Part shown: positions 1 through 8,206 of the stretch, piece by piece
Numbering within the stretch: the stretch's first letter is position 1
How the letters are laid out: every line of letters starts with the position of its first letter
Source of the DNA: Salinigranum marinum
GTDB lineage: Archaea > Halobacteriota > Halobacteria > Halobacteriales > Haloferacaceae
Direction: 5' to 3'
DNA length: 64,000 nt
Assembly (NCBI RefSeq): GCF_024228675.1
Contig: NZ_CP100461.1
Span: 2,663,398 to 2,727,397 of the forward strand
Notes under the pieces: model-generated
Databases searched by the model: none
The model's input: only the letters and a program-made list of their open reading frames with translations
What the model was told of the DNA's origin: nothing
Program-made: the position numbers and the translations under genes

Positions 1-899
1 GCGCCCGCGTGTTCATCAACGAGGTGGCCGCGCTGGCGATGCGGGCGATCATGCACTTCGGTTTCTCGATCGGGATCGACGACGAGTCCATCCCGGAGCC
101 GGCGAACCAGCAGGTCGACGAGGCCATCGAGTCGGCGTACGAGCAGATCCAAGAGCTCATCGAGGTGTACGAACAGGGCGAACTCGAATCCCTTCCTGGA
201 AGAACGGTGGACGAGACGCTGGAGATGAAGATCATGCAGCGGCTCGGGAAGGCCCGCGACTCCGCCGGCGAGATCGCCGAGGACCACTTCACCGAGGACA
301 ACCCCGCGGTCATCATGGCCCGGTCCGGCGCGCGCGGGTCGATGCTGAACCTCACGCAGATGGCCGGCTGTGTCGGCCAGCAAGCGGTGAGGGGCGAGCG
401 CATCAACCGCGGCTACGAGGACCGCACGCTGAGCCACTACCGGAAGGACGACCTCTCCGCGGACGCCCACGGCTTTGTCGAGAACTCCTACCGCGCGGGC
501 CTGACTCCGAGAGAGTTCTTCTTCCACGCGATGGGCGGCCGCGAGGGGCTGGTCGACACGGCAGTCCGGACCTCGAAGTCCGGCTATCTCCAGCGCCGGC
601 TCATCAACGCCCTCTCCGAACTGGAAGCACAGTACGACGGCTCCGTCCGCGACACCTCTGGTACCGTTGTCCAGTTCGAGTTCGGCGAGGACGGCACCTC
701 ACCAGTGAAGGTCTCCTCGAAGCAGGAGTACAGCATCGACATCGAGAACATCGCCGACCGCGTGATCGAGGCCGAGTTCGCCTCCGACGAGGAGAAAGAG
801 CGGTTCCTCGGCGAGGCCGAGCCGCCGACGAACCTCTCGGAGTACGCCGGGCCGGGGCTCGACAAGGCACAGGGCCTGGGGGTGGAGTCCGATGACTGA
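1..899 (+). CDS. rpoA1: DNA-directed RNA polymerase subunit A' (Rpo1N), C-terminal part
   Basis: This is the 3' end of the gene for the large A' subunit of archaeal RNA polymerase; the 5' part lies before the window and the frame is open from base 3. The visible ~299 residues contain the conserved [18 protein letters not shown] segment and the [18 protein letters not shown] segment typical of the funnel and bridge-helix region of beta'-like subunits. As in other archaea the subunit is split: the stop codon at 897-899 overlaps the start of rpoA2 by 8 bp, so the two halves are translationally coupled. Identification is by strong family resemblance and gene order. Confidence 0.97.
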   Translation, partial: ARVFINEVAALAMRAIMHFGFSIGIDDESIPEPANQQVDEAIESAYEQIQELIEVYEQGELESLPGRTVDETLEMKIMQRLGKARDSAGEIAEDHFTEDNPAVIMARSGARGSMLNLTQMAGCVGQQAVRGERINRGYEDRTLSHYRKDDLSADAHGFVENSYRAGLTPREFFFHAMGGREGLVDTAVRTSKSGYLQRRLINALSELEAQYDGSVRDTSGTVVQFEFGEDGTSPVKVSSKQEYSIDIENIADRVIEAEFASDEEKERFLGEAEPPTNLSEYAGPGLDKAQGLGVESDD

Positions 900-2199
900 A
901 CAGACGAACCCCACCGGCGCGTTCGAGTACGTGACCGCCGACATCGAAGCGGTCGTCGAGGATACCGAACTCCCGCGTCGACTGAAGACCCAGATCTACG
1001 AGGTCATCGAGTCCCGGGAGGGCGTGACGGTCGAACAGGCCGACGAGATCGCCCGCGCCTCGGAGACGCGGTATCTCGACACCCGGGTCGACCCGCTCGA
1101 CCCCGTGGGGACGGTCTCGGCGCAGTCGATCGGCGAGCCGGGGACGCAGATGACGATGAACACGTTCCACTACGCCGGCGTCGCCGAGATCGACGTGACC
1201 CAGGGCCTGCCGCGGCTCATCGAGCTGGTGGACGCCCGGAAGACGCCGGACACGCCGATGATGACCGTCTACCTCGATCCCGACCACATCGAGAGGCGGA
1301 TCGAGGAGGTCGACGACCCCGACTACACGGAACGGGACGTGGCCCACGAGGTCGTCTGGCAGATCGAATCGACGAAGATCCTCGCGCTGGGCGACGTGTC
1401 GACGAACGTCGCGGACATGCTCGTCAACATCGACCTCAACGAGGACACCCTGCGCGAGCGGTGGCCCACCGCCGACGACGTCGGGAGCGTCGCGGGGGAG
1501 ATCGCCGAGGAGATCGAGGACGCGCTCGGCGTCGAGACGACGCGGATGGGGACAGTCATCGAGTTCGGCCCGAACCAGCCGTCGTACCGCCAGCTCCTCC
1601 AGCTCGTGGAGGAGTTACGCGACATCGTCTTCAAGGGGATCGAAGAGGTCTCCCGGGTGGTGATCCGCCGCGAGACGACCGACGACGACGAGGAGTTCGT
1701 CCTCTACACCGAGGGGTCGGCGTTCGGCGACGTGCTCACGATCGAGGGCGTCGACGGCACCCGCACGACGTCGAACAACATCCACGAGGTGTACCGACAA
1801 CTCGGCGTGGAGGCCGCTCGCGAGGCGATCATCAACGAGACGATGGAGACGCTCGAAGAGCAGGGGCTCGACGACGTGAACGTGCGGCACCTGATGCTCG
1901 TCGCCGACATCATGACCAACCGCGGCACGATCGAGTCGATCGGTCGTCACGGTATCTCGGGGTCGAAGGACTCCGTGCTCGCCCGCGCGGCGTTCGAGGT
2001 CACCGTCAATCACCTGCTCGACGCGGCCATCCACGGCGAGGTCGACGATCTGGACGGCGTCATCGAGAACGTCATCGTCGGCAAGCCGGTCGCCATCGGC
2101 ACCGGCGACGTCGACCTCCGCATGGGCTCGATCGACGCGTCCGAGGCGGGCGTCAACCCAGAGGTCCTCGGGACGGAGCCCGAGGTCTCCGACGACTAG
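892..2199 (+). CDS. rpoA2: DNA-directed RNA polymerase subunit A'' (Rpo1C)
   Basis: This 435-residue protein is the C-terminal half of the split largest RNA polymerase subunit and completes the active-centre cleft with A'. The segment [21 protein letters not shown] (residues about 78-98) is the trigger-loop region, followed by [15 protein letters not shown]. The ATG lies inside the end of rpoA1 (8-bp overlap) and the stop is 6 bp before nusA, so rpoA1-rpoA2-nusA form one transcription unit. Length and motif order are normal for haloarchaeal A''. No anomaly is visible. Confidence 0.98.
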   Translation: MTEQTNPTGAFEYVTADIEAVVEDTELPRRLKTQIYEVIESREGVTVEQADEIARASETRYLDTRVDPLDPVGTVSAQSIGEPGTQMTMNTFHYAGVAEIDVTQGLPRLIELVDARKTPDTPMMTVYLDPDHIERRIEEVDDPDYTERDVAHEVVWQIESTKILALGDVSTNVADMLVNIDLNEDTLRERWPTADDVGSVAGEIAEEIEDALGVETTRMGTVIEFGPNQPSYRQLLQLVEELRDIVFKGIEEVSRVVIRRETTDDDEEFVLYTEGSAFGDVLTIEGVDGTRTTSNNIHEVYRQLGVEAAREAIINETMETLEEQGLDDVNVRHLMLVADIMTNRGTIESIGRHGISGSKDSVLARAAFEVTVNHLLDAAIHGEVDDLDGVIENVIVGKPVAIGTGDVDLRMGSIDASEAGVNPEVLGTEPEVSDD

Positions 2200-2205
2200 C
2201 CGCGG

Positions 2206-2652
2206 ATGCGCGTCACCCTCTCGGACACGGCCCGTCAGTACATCGCCCTCTTCGAGGACGTCACGGGCGCGACCGCCCGTGACTGTCTCGTCCGCGAAGA
2301 GGACGACGCGGACGGCGAGGGTGACGAGCGGGTGACGTTCCTGGTCGCGGCGGGCGAGATGGGCCAGGCGATCGGCCCAGGGGGGCGACGCGTCCAGCAG
2401 GTCGAGGAGAAACTCGGGCGGGAGGTGACGCTGGTCGAGGACGCCGACACAGCGGAGGCGTTCGTCGCGAACGCGCTCGCACCCGCGGTGGTGAACCACG
2501 TCACGATCTCCGAGCAGAACGACCGGGTGGCGTACGTCGAGGTCGACGCCGAGGACCGCGGCGTCGCGATCGGCGTCGACGGGCGGAACATCCGCGTCGC
2601 GCGCGAACTCGCCCGACGGCACTGGGATCTCGACGACGTTCAGCTGACGTAA
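2206..2652 (+). CDS. nusA: NusA-like transcription termination/antitermination factor
   Basis: A 148-residue archaeal NusA-like protein made only of the two KH RNA-binding domains; the bacterial polymerase-binding and S1 domains are absent, as is normal in archaea. KH1 carries the GxxG loop in GQAIGPGGRRVQQVEEKLG and KH2 in AIGVDGRNIRVARELARRH. It begins 6 bp after rpoA2, the standard archaeal position. In many haloarchaea rps12 follows directly, but here about 1.4 kb containing a dispersed repeat and an MscS gene intervenes. The precise role in archaeal transcription is inferred from the family. Confidence 0.95.
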   Translation: MRVTLSDTARQYIALFEDVTGATARDCLVREEDDADGEGDERVTFLVAAGEMGQAIGPGGRRVQQVEEKLGREVTLVEDADTAEAFVANALAPAVVNHVTISEQNDRVAYVEVDAEDRGVAIGVDGRNIRVARELARRHWDLDDVQLT

Positions 2653-2802
2653 TCCGCGTTAGTTCGGTCGTCAGTGGTGTTTTGACCTCTCATTTCGTGT
2701 TCGAGATTTATGCGGGACTCGTCCGATCGGCGGGGAGTCGGTCGCAGGAACGGGACAACGGACAGAACCGGACACGGTGCGCCAGGGCGGAAACGACCAC
2801 GA

Positions 2803-2870
2803 GCCTCCCCAGCCGATTCCGTCACTCGTTCCCTCCGGTCGCTCGTTCGGTCATCCCTCGCGCGGCGAGA
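2803..2870. repeat. Dispersed GC-rich intergenic repeat, copy 1
   Basis: An element with the core CCTCCCCAGCCGATTCCGTC followed by a tail rich in CTCGTT/CGGTC words. A clearly related element lies in opposite orientation at 7361-7430 (core CCTCCCCAGCCGACTCCGTC). Both are non-coding and sit between genes. The rest of the 2653-2946 spacer shows no convincing gene. From memory, similar GC-rich words occur between genes in haloarchaeal genomes; their function is unknown. Confidence 0.6.
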
Positions 2871-2946
2871 CGACCGGAGTCGTCTCGGCCGCGCCACCAC
2901 CGGCCGTACGACTACTCACCCCCAACGCCGACCACGGAGCTCTGAC

Positions 2947-2956
2947 ACTTTATGTA
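2947..2956 (+). promoter_or_regulatory. TATA-type promoter of the MscS gene
   Basis: The sequence ACTTTATGTA is centred about 30 bp before the ATG at 2982. This places transcription start at or next to that ATG (leaderless mRNA). The upstream ATG at 2952 lies inside the TATA element and is therefore unlikely to be a start. Confidence 0.6.
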
Positions 2957-2981
2957 CCTCCCGGTCAACACCTCGGATCGA

Positions 2982-3869
2982 ATGGCCCACACCGTCGTCG
3001 CACAGACGCTCCCGAGTGGAGTCCCGACGGGTCTCGCGGGGCTCGAGGAGGTCGCACTCCGCACGCTCGGGTTCTTCGTCGGGGCGATCCTCATCTACAC
3101 CGTCGGCCGCCTGCTCGTCGTCCCGACGGTCGCGGGCCTCGTCCGATCGCGGAACCGGAACAACCCGACCATCGAGACGGCGACCGAGACGTACGTCCAC
3201 GTCCTCGTCGTCGTCGCCGCGGCCGTCGCCGGCGTGATCGGTGCCGGCTACGGCGGCGCGCTGACCGACGCCTCGATCGTCATCGCCGCGATCTCGCTCG
3301 TCGTCGGCGCGGCGAGTCAGAACGTCATCGGCTCGCTCGTCTCGGGGCTGTTCCTGATCGCGGATCCCGACTTCAACGTGGGCGACTGGATCGCGTGGTC
3401 CGGCGGCGAGGGGACCGTGGAGTCCGTCGACTTCCGCGTCACGCGGGTCCGGACGATCAACAACGAGACGGTCACCGTCCCGAACACGGAGCTGACGACC
3501 AACGCGCTCACCCGGCCTTACGGGAGGGAGCGCTACCGGATCACGGAGCAACTCGACGTCGCCTACGCGGACGACGCCGAACTCGCGCTGATGACGCTCG
3601 TCGAGACGGCCCGCGAGGACGACAGGGTGCTCGACGACCCACCGCCGAACGCCCGGATCGTCGCCTTCGGGGGGACGGCGCTCACGATCCAGGCGGAGTA
3701 CTGGGTGTCGGATCCGATGGACGTCAACCTCGTCGAGGTGCGATCTGACTTCCGACGGCGGGTGAAACGACGGTTCGACGAGGAGGGGCTCACGCTCGGG
3801 CCCGCGTCGACCCACGAGCTCTCGGGCGACCTCTCGGTCGACGTGGCCGAGCGGGTCGACGCGGAGTGA
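2982..3869 (+). CDS. Small-conductance mechanosensitive channel, MscS family
   Basis: A 295-residue membrane protein with about three hydrophobic helices (residues ~20-45, 65-85 and the pore-lining TM3 near 90-125) followed by the MscS beta domain (FNVGDWIAWSGGEGTVESVDFRVTRVRT and VTVPNTELT) and a C-terminal alpha/beta domain. TM3 carries the usual small-residue run ISLVVGAASQNVIGSLVSG. It should release osmolytes at hypo-osmotic shock. The start at 2982 is chosen because a TATA box lies 30 bp upstream. It is placed unusually between nusA and rps12, with a dispersed repeat before it, suggesting insertion into the str operon. Confidence 0.92.
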   Translation: MAHTVVAQTLPSGVPTGLAGLEEVALRTLGFFVGAILIYTVGRLLVVPTVAGLVRSRNRNNPTIETATETYVHVLVVVAAAVAGVIGAGYGGALTDASIVIAAISLVVGAASQNVIGSLVSGLFLIADPDFNVGDWIAWSGGEGTVESVDFRVTRVRTINNETVTVPNTELTTNALTRPYGRERYRITEQLDVAYADDAELALMTLVETAREDDRVLDDPPPNARIVAFGGTALTIQAEYWVSDPMDVNLVEVRSDFRRRVKRRFDEEGLTLGPASTHELSGDLSVDVAERVDAE

Positions 3870-4016
3870 ACGGCCCGGTCGAGACGAACTCTCGGGACCG
3901 CTCGTCGCCTGCGCGTCGAACAGAGGGCGTAACTCCGATCGACGAAACCGCCTCAGATCGCGTTTCAGGGGGTCATACGCGACGCTGCGGGCGTCTCGCT
4001 GAGGACAAAAGAGGAG

Positions 4017-4026
4017 GCTTAAGTAG
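4017..4026 (+). promoter_or_regulatory. Promoter of rps12-rps7
   Basis: GCTTAAGTAG is centred about 29 bp before the rps12 ATG, with purine-rich AAAAGAGGAG just upstream resembling a BRE. This gives the two ribosomal protein genes their own promoter, consistent with their separation from nusA. Confidence 0.6.
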
Positions 4027-4050
4027 CTCCGTCGGGAATCTCGTGTTACT

Positions 4051-4479
4051 ATGGCGAACGGCAAGTATGCCGCGCGCAAACTCAAGCAGGACCGCCAGAA
4101 ACACCGGTGGTCCGACTCGAAGTACGCGCGGCGGGAACGCGGTCTTGGAAAGAAGTCCGACCCACTCGAGGGTGCCCCACAGGCGCGGGGCATCGTTCTG
4201 GAGAAGGTCGGAATCGAGGCGAAACAGCCGAACTCGGCCATCCGGAAGTGTGTCCGGGTCCAGCTCATCAAGAACGGCAAGCAGGTCACCGCGTTCTGTC
4301 CCGGTGACGGTGCCATCTCGTTCATCGACGAGCACGACGAGGTCACCATCGCGGGCATCGGTGGCGCGAAGGGCCGCGCGATGGGCGACCTCTCGGGCGT
4401 GAACTACAAGGTCGAAAAGGTCAACGGCGTGTCGATGATCGAGCTCGTGCGCGGGAACGCGGAGAAGCCGGTCCGATGA
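4051..4479 (+). CDS. rps12: Small ribosomal subunit protein uS12
   Basis: A 142-residue uS12 protein that lines the decoding centre of the 30S subunit. Conserved segments include [40 protein letters not shown] and the acidic-basic loop around [19 protein letters not shown]. Length is typical for archaea. The stop codon overlaps the rps7 ATG (ATGA), giving tight translational coupling. A promoter element lies about 29 bp upstream, so translation probably uses a nearly leaderless mRNA. Confidence 0.98.
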   Translation: MANGKYAARKLKQDRQKHRWSDSKYARRERGLGKKSDPLEGAPQARGIVLEKVGIEAKQPNSAIRKCVRVQLIKNGKQVTAFCPGDGAISFIDEHDEVTIAGIGGAKGRAMGDLSGVNYKVEKVNGVSMIELVRGNAEKPVR

Positions 4480-5090
4480 GCGACGCCGAATCCCCCGAGC
4501 CGGAGGCCCCCGCCGACAGCGACGAGGCGCGTTCGAACGCGCTCCTGTTCGGCGTATGGGACGTCTCCGAGATCGAGTACACCGACCCGAGCACGAAGCG
4601 GTACATGGCGGTGACGCCGATCGCCCACACGATGGGACGGCACGCCTCCAAGCAGTTCCAGAAGTCCGAGATCAGCATCGTCGAGCGGCTGATCAACCGC
4701 CTGATGCAGACCGAGGAGAACACGGGTCACAAGCAGAAGACCACCCGGATCGTCCGCGACGCGTTCGAGATCGTCCACGAACGCACCGAGGAGAACCCGG
4801 TGCAGGTGCTCGTCGACGCGGTTCAGAACGCTGCCCCCCGCGAGGAGACCGTCCGCCTGAAGTACGGCGGGATCTCGGTCCCGCAGGCCGTCGACGTCGC
4901 CCCCCAGCGGCGCGTCGACCAGGCGCTGAAGTTCATCGCCGAGGGCACCCAGCGCGGCGCGTACAAGACGAAATCGAGCGCCGCCGAGGCACTCGCGCGC
5001 GTCCTCGTCGGCGCGGCCGACTACGACATGCAGTCGTACGCCATCAGCCAGAAGGAAGAGCGCGAACGCGTCGCCGCCGCCGCCCGCTAA
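4476..5090 (+). CDS. rps7: Small ribosomal subunit protein uS7
   Basis: A 204-residue uS7 protein that nucleates assembly of the 30S head. It has the haloarchaeal acidic N-terminal extension (residues 1-25), then typical uS7 segments such as [39 protein letters not shown] and the C-terminal [20 protein letters not shown]. It starts inside the rps12 stop (4-bp overlap). In many archaeal str operons fusA (EF-2) follows; here the next gene is on the other strand, so fusA is absent from this position. Confidence 0.98.
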   Translation: MSDAESPEPEAPADSDEARSNALLFGVWDVSEIEYTDPSTKRYMAVTPIAHTMGRHASKQFQKSEISIVERLINRLMQTEENTGHKQKTTRIVRDAFEIVHERTEENPVQVLVDAVQNAAPREETVRLKYGGISVPQAVDVAPQRRVDQALKFIAEGTQRGAYKTKSSAAEALARVLVGAADYDMQSYAISQKEERERVAAAAR

Positions 5091-5117
5091 CGCCGTTCGA
5101 TCGAGCGGTCCACTCCC

Positions 5118-5128
5118 CGTTTTTCTCT
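5118..5128 (+). terminator. T-rich terminator after rps7
   Basis: A run CCCCGTTTTTCTCTC lies about 28 bp after the rps7 stop codon. A short oligo-T tract after a C-rich stretch is the usual archaeal intrinsic terminator. It is followed by the converging DHH gene. Confidence 0.45.
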
Positions 5129-5271
5129 CACCTTCGAGACGGCGCGCCACCCGCACGAGTGCGAGCGCAGGGTCGGTACCGTCGCTCTTCCCCAGGTCAG
5201 AGTCCCCGTCGCTCCCACCGCCGTCTCCGTCCCCGGAGTCGCCCCGTGGTCACGGGCCGTGAGACGAGTCG

Positions 5272-6537
5272 CTACCGCTCGGTGTCGATGCCTTCGTCCG
5301 TCTCGTCGGCGTCGGCCGTCGACTCCGCATCGACCGCGTCGGCCACCCGCTCGAACGCCGCGAGGATGACGCGCTTGGTCGTCGCGCCCTCGGTGGTCCA
5401 GTGGTGGGCGTAGTCGAGCATATCGTCGTAGATCTCCGGCTTGCAGCCGGCGGCCTTCGGGTGGCCGCCGCCGTTGACCAGCGCGGCCACCTCGTGGCAC
5501 CGCTCGAACGTCTCCGAGCCGCGGAGCGAGGCGCTCCCCGCCGGTTTGACGACGACCGAGGCGTCGGCACCCCGCTCGCGGAGCGCGTCGGCCACCTCGT
5601 TCTGCGAGCACCGCCCGTACGTGACGCCGACGGTCCACTCGCCGACCTGTTTGATGTCGGCGCGATCGACCGCCCGCTCGATCAGTTTCTCCTTCTCGAC
5701 GCGGCGGTAGGCGATGTACTCCGTCACCGCGTCGGGCAGATCCGCGCCGTACGCCCCGACGACGGTCACGTACTCCTCCGGCGATGTCCAGTAGGCGTAG
5801 TCCGCGAGGTCCTTGCTCCGGTCGTCCTCGTTCAGCCAGAGGTCGTGGTCGCGCGTCACCGCCGCCAGCTCCGAAAAGCGCGCGGGGAAGTCGTAGTCGA
5901 GCGACCGGAGCGCCACGTCGGTCGTACACTCCTCGTCGGAGTCGCCGACGACGAGGTCGACGCCCGCGGCGCGCACGGCGGCGGCGACGTCGTCGTCCCA
6001 CTGGTGGTGGTCGAACCAGCGGACCCCGCCGGCGCGGTCGACCAGGGTCGAAAGCGACGCCTCGACGGCGTCGACGCCGTCGGGACAGAGGTCACAGACG
6101 TAGACGTCCGCGCCGGGGTCGAGGTGTTCCGCTACCCGTTCGAGCGCCTCGCCGAGCGAGTGCGGCGAGGCGGCGACCAGCGCGACCGGCGACTCGTCCT
6201 CGCTCCGGTCGTCCGTCTCCTCGACGACCTCGTCCGTGGGGTCCTCGCTCCGGTCGGTCGTGTCGGTCGGGCCGGACTGGACGCGCGCGACGAGCTCCGT
6301 CTCGAACGGGGCGACGTCGAGCGTGGCGTCGCGCGCCTCCCGAACGAGCGCGACACAGCCGAGGCCGTCGGCGTCCGCGTCGGCGACGACGACCGCCTCC
6401 GCCCCCTCGACCGCGTCGCGAGTCCGTTCGTCGGCGTACTCCTCGTCCAGCGAATCCGGATAGAAGAAACCCTTGCCGGGGAGCCGCGATTTGCGAGACA
6501 GCGAGAGCCCGTCGTCGTCGATGAGACCGTCGTCCAT
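5272..6537 (-). CDS. DHH-family phosphoesterase (RecJ/NrnA-like)
   Basis: A 421-residue cytoplasmic protein of the DHH/DHHA1 phosphoesterase superfamily. The metal-binding motifs are visible: DADADG at residues 53-58, a further acidic motif near CDLCPDG, the DHH triad at 176-178 (WFDHHQW), and the DHHA1 motif GGGHPKAAG at 356-364. An acidic, Ser/Asp-rich stretch at about 88-118 is a haloarchaeal insertion. Family members are single-strand exonucleases, nanoRNases or cyclic dinucleotide phosphodiesterases; the substrate cannot be settled from sequence. It converges on rps7. The start ATG is at 6537, with the usp gene following 54 bp upstream on the same strand. Confidence 0.88.
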   Translation of the reverse strand: MDDGLIDDDGLSLSRKSRLPGKGFFYPDSLDEEYADERTRDAVEGAEAVVVADADADGLGCVALVREARDATLDVAPFETELVARVQSGPTDTTDRSEDPTDEVVEETDDRSEDESPVALVAASPHSLGEALERVAEHLDPGADVYVCDLCPDGVDAVEASLSTLVDRAGGVRWFDHHQWDDDVAAAVRAAGVDLVVGDSDEECTTDVALRSLDYDFPARFSELAAVTRDHDLWLNEDDRSKDLADYAYWTSPEEYVTVVGAYGADLPDAVTEYIAYRRVEKEKLIERAVDRADIKQVGEWTVGVTYGRCSQNEVADALRERGADASVVVKPAGSASLRGSETFERCHEVAALVNGGGHPKAAGCKPEIYDDMLDYAHHWTTEGATTKRVILAAFERVADAVDAESTADADETDEGIDTER

Positions 6538-6591
6538 ACCGCTCTCTCGGGTCGGCTCCGGAAAAGCGTGGCTTTGTGTCCCGCCCGCGTC

Positions 6592-7029
6592 TCAGGGCAT
6601 CTCGTCCGCGGCGAGCTGTCTGACGGTCAACACCGGCATCGGACACGTCCGGACGATCCGCTCGGCGACGCTCCCGAGGAGAAAGCGGTTCTCGCCGTGT
6701 CGCCCGCGGGTTCCCATCGCGACAAGGTCCGCGTCGTGGCGTTCGGCGTACTCGCGGATCTCCGCCGCGGGCCGTCCGACGAGGACGGCGGTGGTCACGT
6801 CGAGATCGGTCGACGCCCGCACGTCCGAAAGCGCCTCCTCGGCCTGTTCTTTCAGCGCCGTCTCCAGTTCCTCCTGGAGGCGCTCTGGCGACGACTCCAC
6901 CTCGTCGGTGTCGACGATGGAGACCGCGTGGACGGCGGCGTCGAACCGTCGCGAGAGGTCGAGCGCCACGTCGACGGCCCGCTGAACGCTCTCGGAGCCG
7001 TCGGTGGCGATGACGATGGTCTCGAACAT
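6592..7029 (-). CDS. Universal stress protein, UspA family (ATP-binding type)
   Basis: A 145-residue single-domain Usp. The Rossmann-like start FETIVIATDGSESVQRAV and the ATP-binding motif G-x2-G-x9-G-S (GTRGRHGENRFLLGS, near residues 110-125) are intact, so nucleotide binding is expected. The start at 7029 is preferred over upstream in-frame ATGs because a TATA box (complement of 7054-7061) lies about 28 bp before it, indicating a leaderless transcript. It may be linked to the downstream DHH gene (54 bp away). The specific stress is unknown. Confidence 0.9.
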   Translation of the reverse strand: MFETIVIATDGSESVQRAVDVALDLSRRFDAAVHAVSIVDTDEVESSPERLQEELETALKEQAEEALSDVRASTDLDVTTAVLVGRPAAEIREYAERHDADLVAMGTRGRHGENRFLLGSVAERIVRTCPMPVLTVRQLAADEMP

Positions 7030-7053
7030 GTCTCGGGGTTCCGACGGCGACGA

Positions 7054-7061
7054 CATAAATC
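7054..7061 (-). promoter_or_regulatory. TATA box of the usp gene at 6592-7029
   Basis: On the minus strand the sequence reads GATTTATG, centred about 28 bp before the ATG at 7029. It decides the start codon among three in-frame candidates. Confidence 0.6.
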
Positions 7062-7360
7062 CCGCGTGGAACTGTCTGTGGCGGGTCTGTGCTGGATCGA
7101 GGATAACGGAAGATCGCACCGGGTACCCGTTGGTTGCTCACGGTGAGCACGAGGCGGCGACCGAGCAGTCCCCAGGGCGGCGAGACGCCACGTGACCGAC
7201 GCACCTGCGGCGCTTCGAGCCGTTCGGTCGCTCACCTCGCACGCTCCCGAGGACCTCGCGCGTTCTTCGCGCGGACAAGAGCCTGCGGCGGCACGCGTCA
7301 CCGCATCGCAGTAGTCGGGGTGGTCGGCGCGCGGGAGTGAGCGCGCAACGCGAGCGAACG

Positions 7361-7430
7361 ACGCGCGAGGGGCGACCGAGCGAACGAGCAGCGCGAGTGA
7401 GGGACGGAGTCGGCTGGGGAGGGTGAGGCC
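7361..7430. repeat. Dispersed GC-rich intergenic repeat, copy 2
   Basis: On the minus strand this reads CCTCCCCAGCCGACTCCGTC followed by a CTCG/CGGTC-rich tail ending CCCTCGCGCG, matching the element at 2803-2870 in inverse orientation. It sits in the 7120-7644 spacer between two usp genes. The rest of that spacer is GC-rich with words such as GCGAGCGAACGACGCGCGAG; I see no open gene with a haloarchaeal protein character and no tRNA. Confidence 0.55.
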
Positions 7431-7644
7431 TTTCGTCGCGCCCGTGTGTCGGGCGGTCCGTCGTGTTCGCGTCGACGATTACGCGCCGCCGACCATTACG
7501 TGTGCCCATCCACGACACGACCCCGACCGACGCCTCGGCAGCAGCCTGACACTCTCTCGGGGACGACCCCACAGGGCCCCCGCACGTCGACGGGATACCG
7601 CCGGAGGCGACGGGTTTTTGCCACCGGCCGTCACACCCTCACGC

Positions 7645-8109
7645 ATGGAACACGCGCACACGGGTCCGCTCGACGTCGAGCTCGTGCTCGTCCCCGTCGA
7701 CGGGAGCGAGGAGTCGGCGCTCGCCGTCGAGTACGCCGTCTCCATCGCCGGACAGTACGGCGCGTCGGTCCACGCCGTCTACCTCCTCGGCGAGGAGGTC
7801 GTGCGCGCGATCGAGGACGGCACGATCGACGAGGCGAGCGTCGTCGGCGACCACGAGGCGTTCATCGACAGCGTCGCCGACTACGCCACGGAGAAGGGGG
7901 TCCACATCTCACACTCGACGGCCTTCGGCTTCTCGACCCGCGTGAAGACCCGCCACCCCGGGAGCGCCATCCTCGACACCGCCGAGGAACTCGAATCCGA
8001 CTTCATCGTCGTCCCCCGCGAACCCGTCTCCGGCGACCCCGGCGAGGTGCTCGAGAAGGCCGCCGAGTACGTCCTCTTGTACGCCTCCCAGCCGGTGCTG
8101 TCCGTCTGA
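7645..8109 (+). CDS. Universal stress protein family, variant without ATP motif
   Basis: A 154-residue Usp-fold protein (VELVLVPVDGSEESALAVEYAVSIAGQYG). The second half ends FIVVPREPVSGDPGEVLEKAAEYVLLYASQPVLSV: where ATP-binding members have G-x2-G-x9-G-S/T, this protein has VPREPVSGDPGEVLE, so nucleotide binding is doubtful. The start at 7645 is taken because the homologous domain begins just after it and TTTTTGCC lies about 30 bp upstream. Transcribed divergently from the other usp gene, with the dispersed repeat between them. Confidence 0.85.
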   Translation: MEHAHTGPLDVELVLVPVDGSEESALAVEYAVSIAGQYGASVHAVYLLGEEVVRAIEDGTIDEASVVGDHEAFIDSVADYATEKGVHISHSTAFGFSTRVKTRHPGSAILDTAEELESDFIVVPREPVSGDPGEVLEKAAEYVLLYASQPVLSV

Positions 8110-8206
8110 TCCGCCCCGTTCGAGCCGTCGCCCCGTCGCGTGCCGCGCGGGACGGCCGGGAGCCCGGATAGCAGTAGTTTTAGGCCGCCGAGACGGACAA
8201 GGGCGT

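Noticed and set aside
2952-2981. Upstream ATG as start of the MscS gene
   Set aside because: It lies inside the TATA element; the ATG at 2982 has the expected 30-bp distance.
7120-7644. GC-rich spacer considered for RNase P RNA, SRP RNA or another structured RNA
   Set aside because: I could not find the conserved cores of these RNAs; a dispersed repeat copy explains part of the region.
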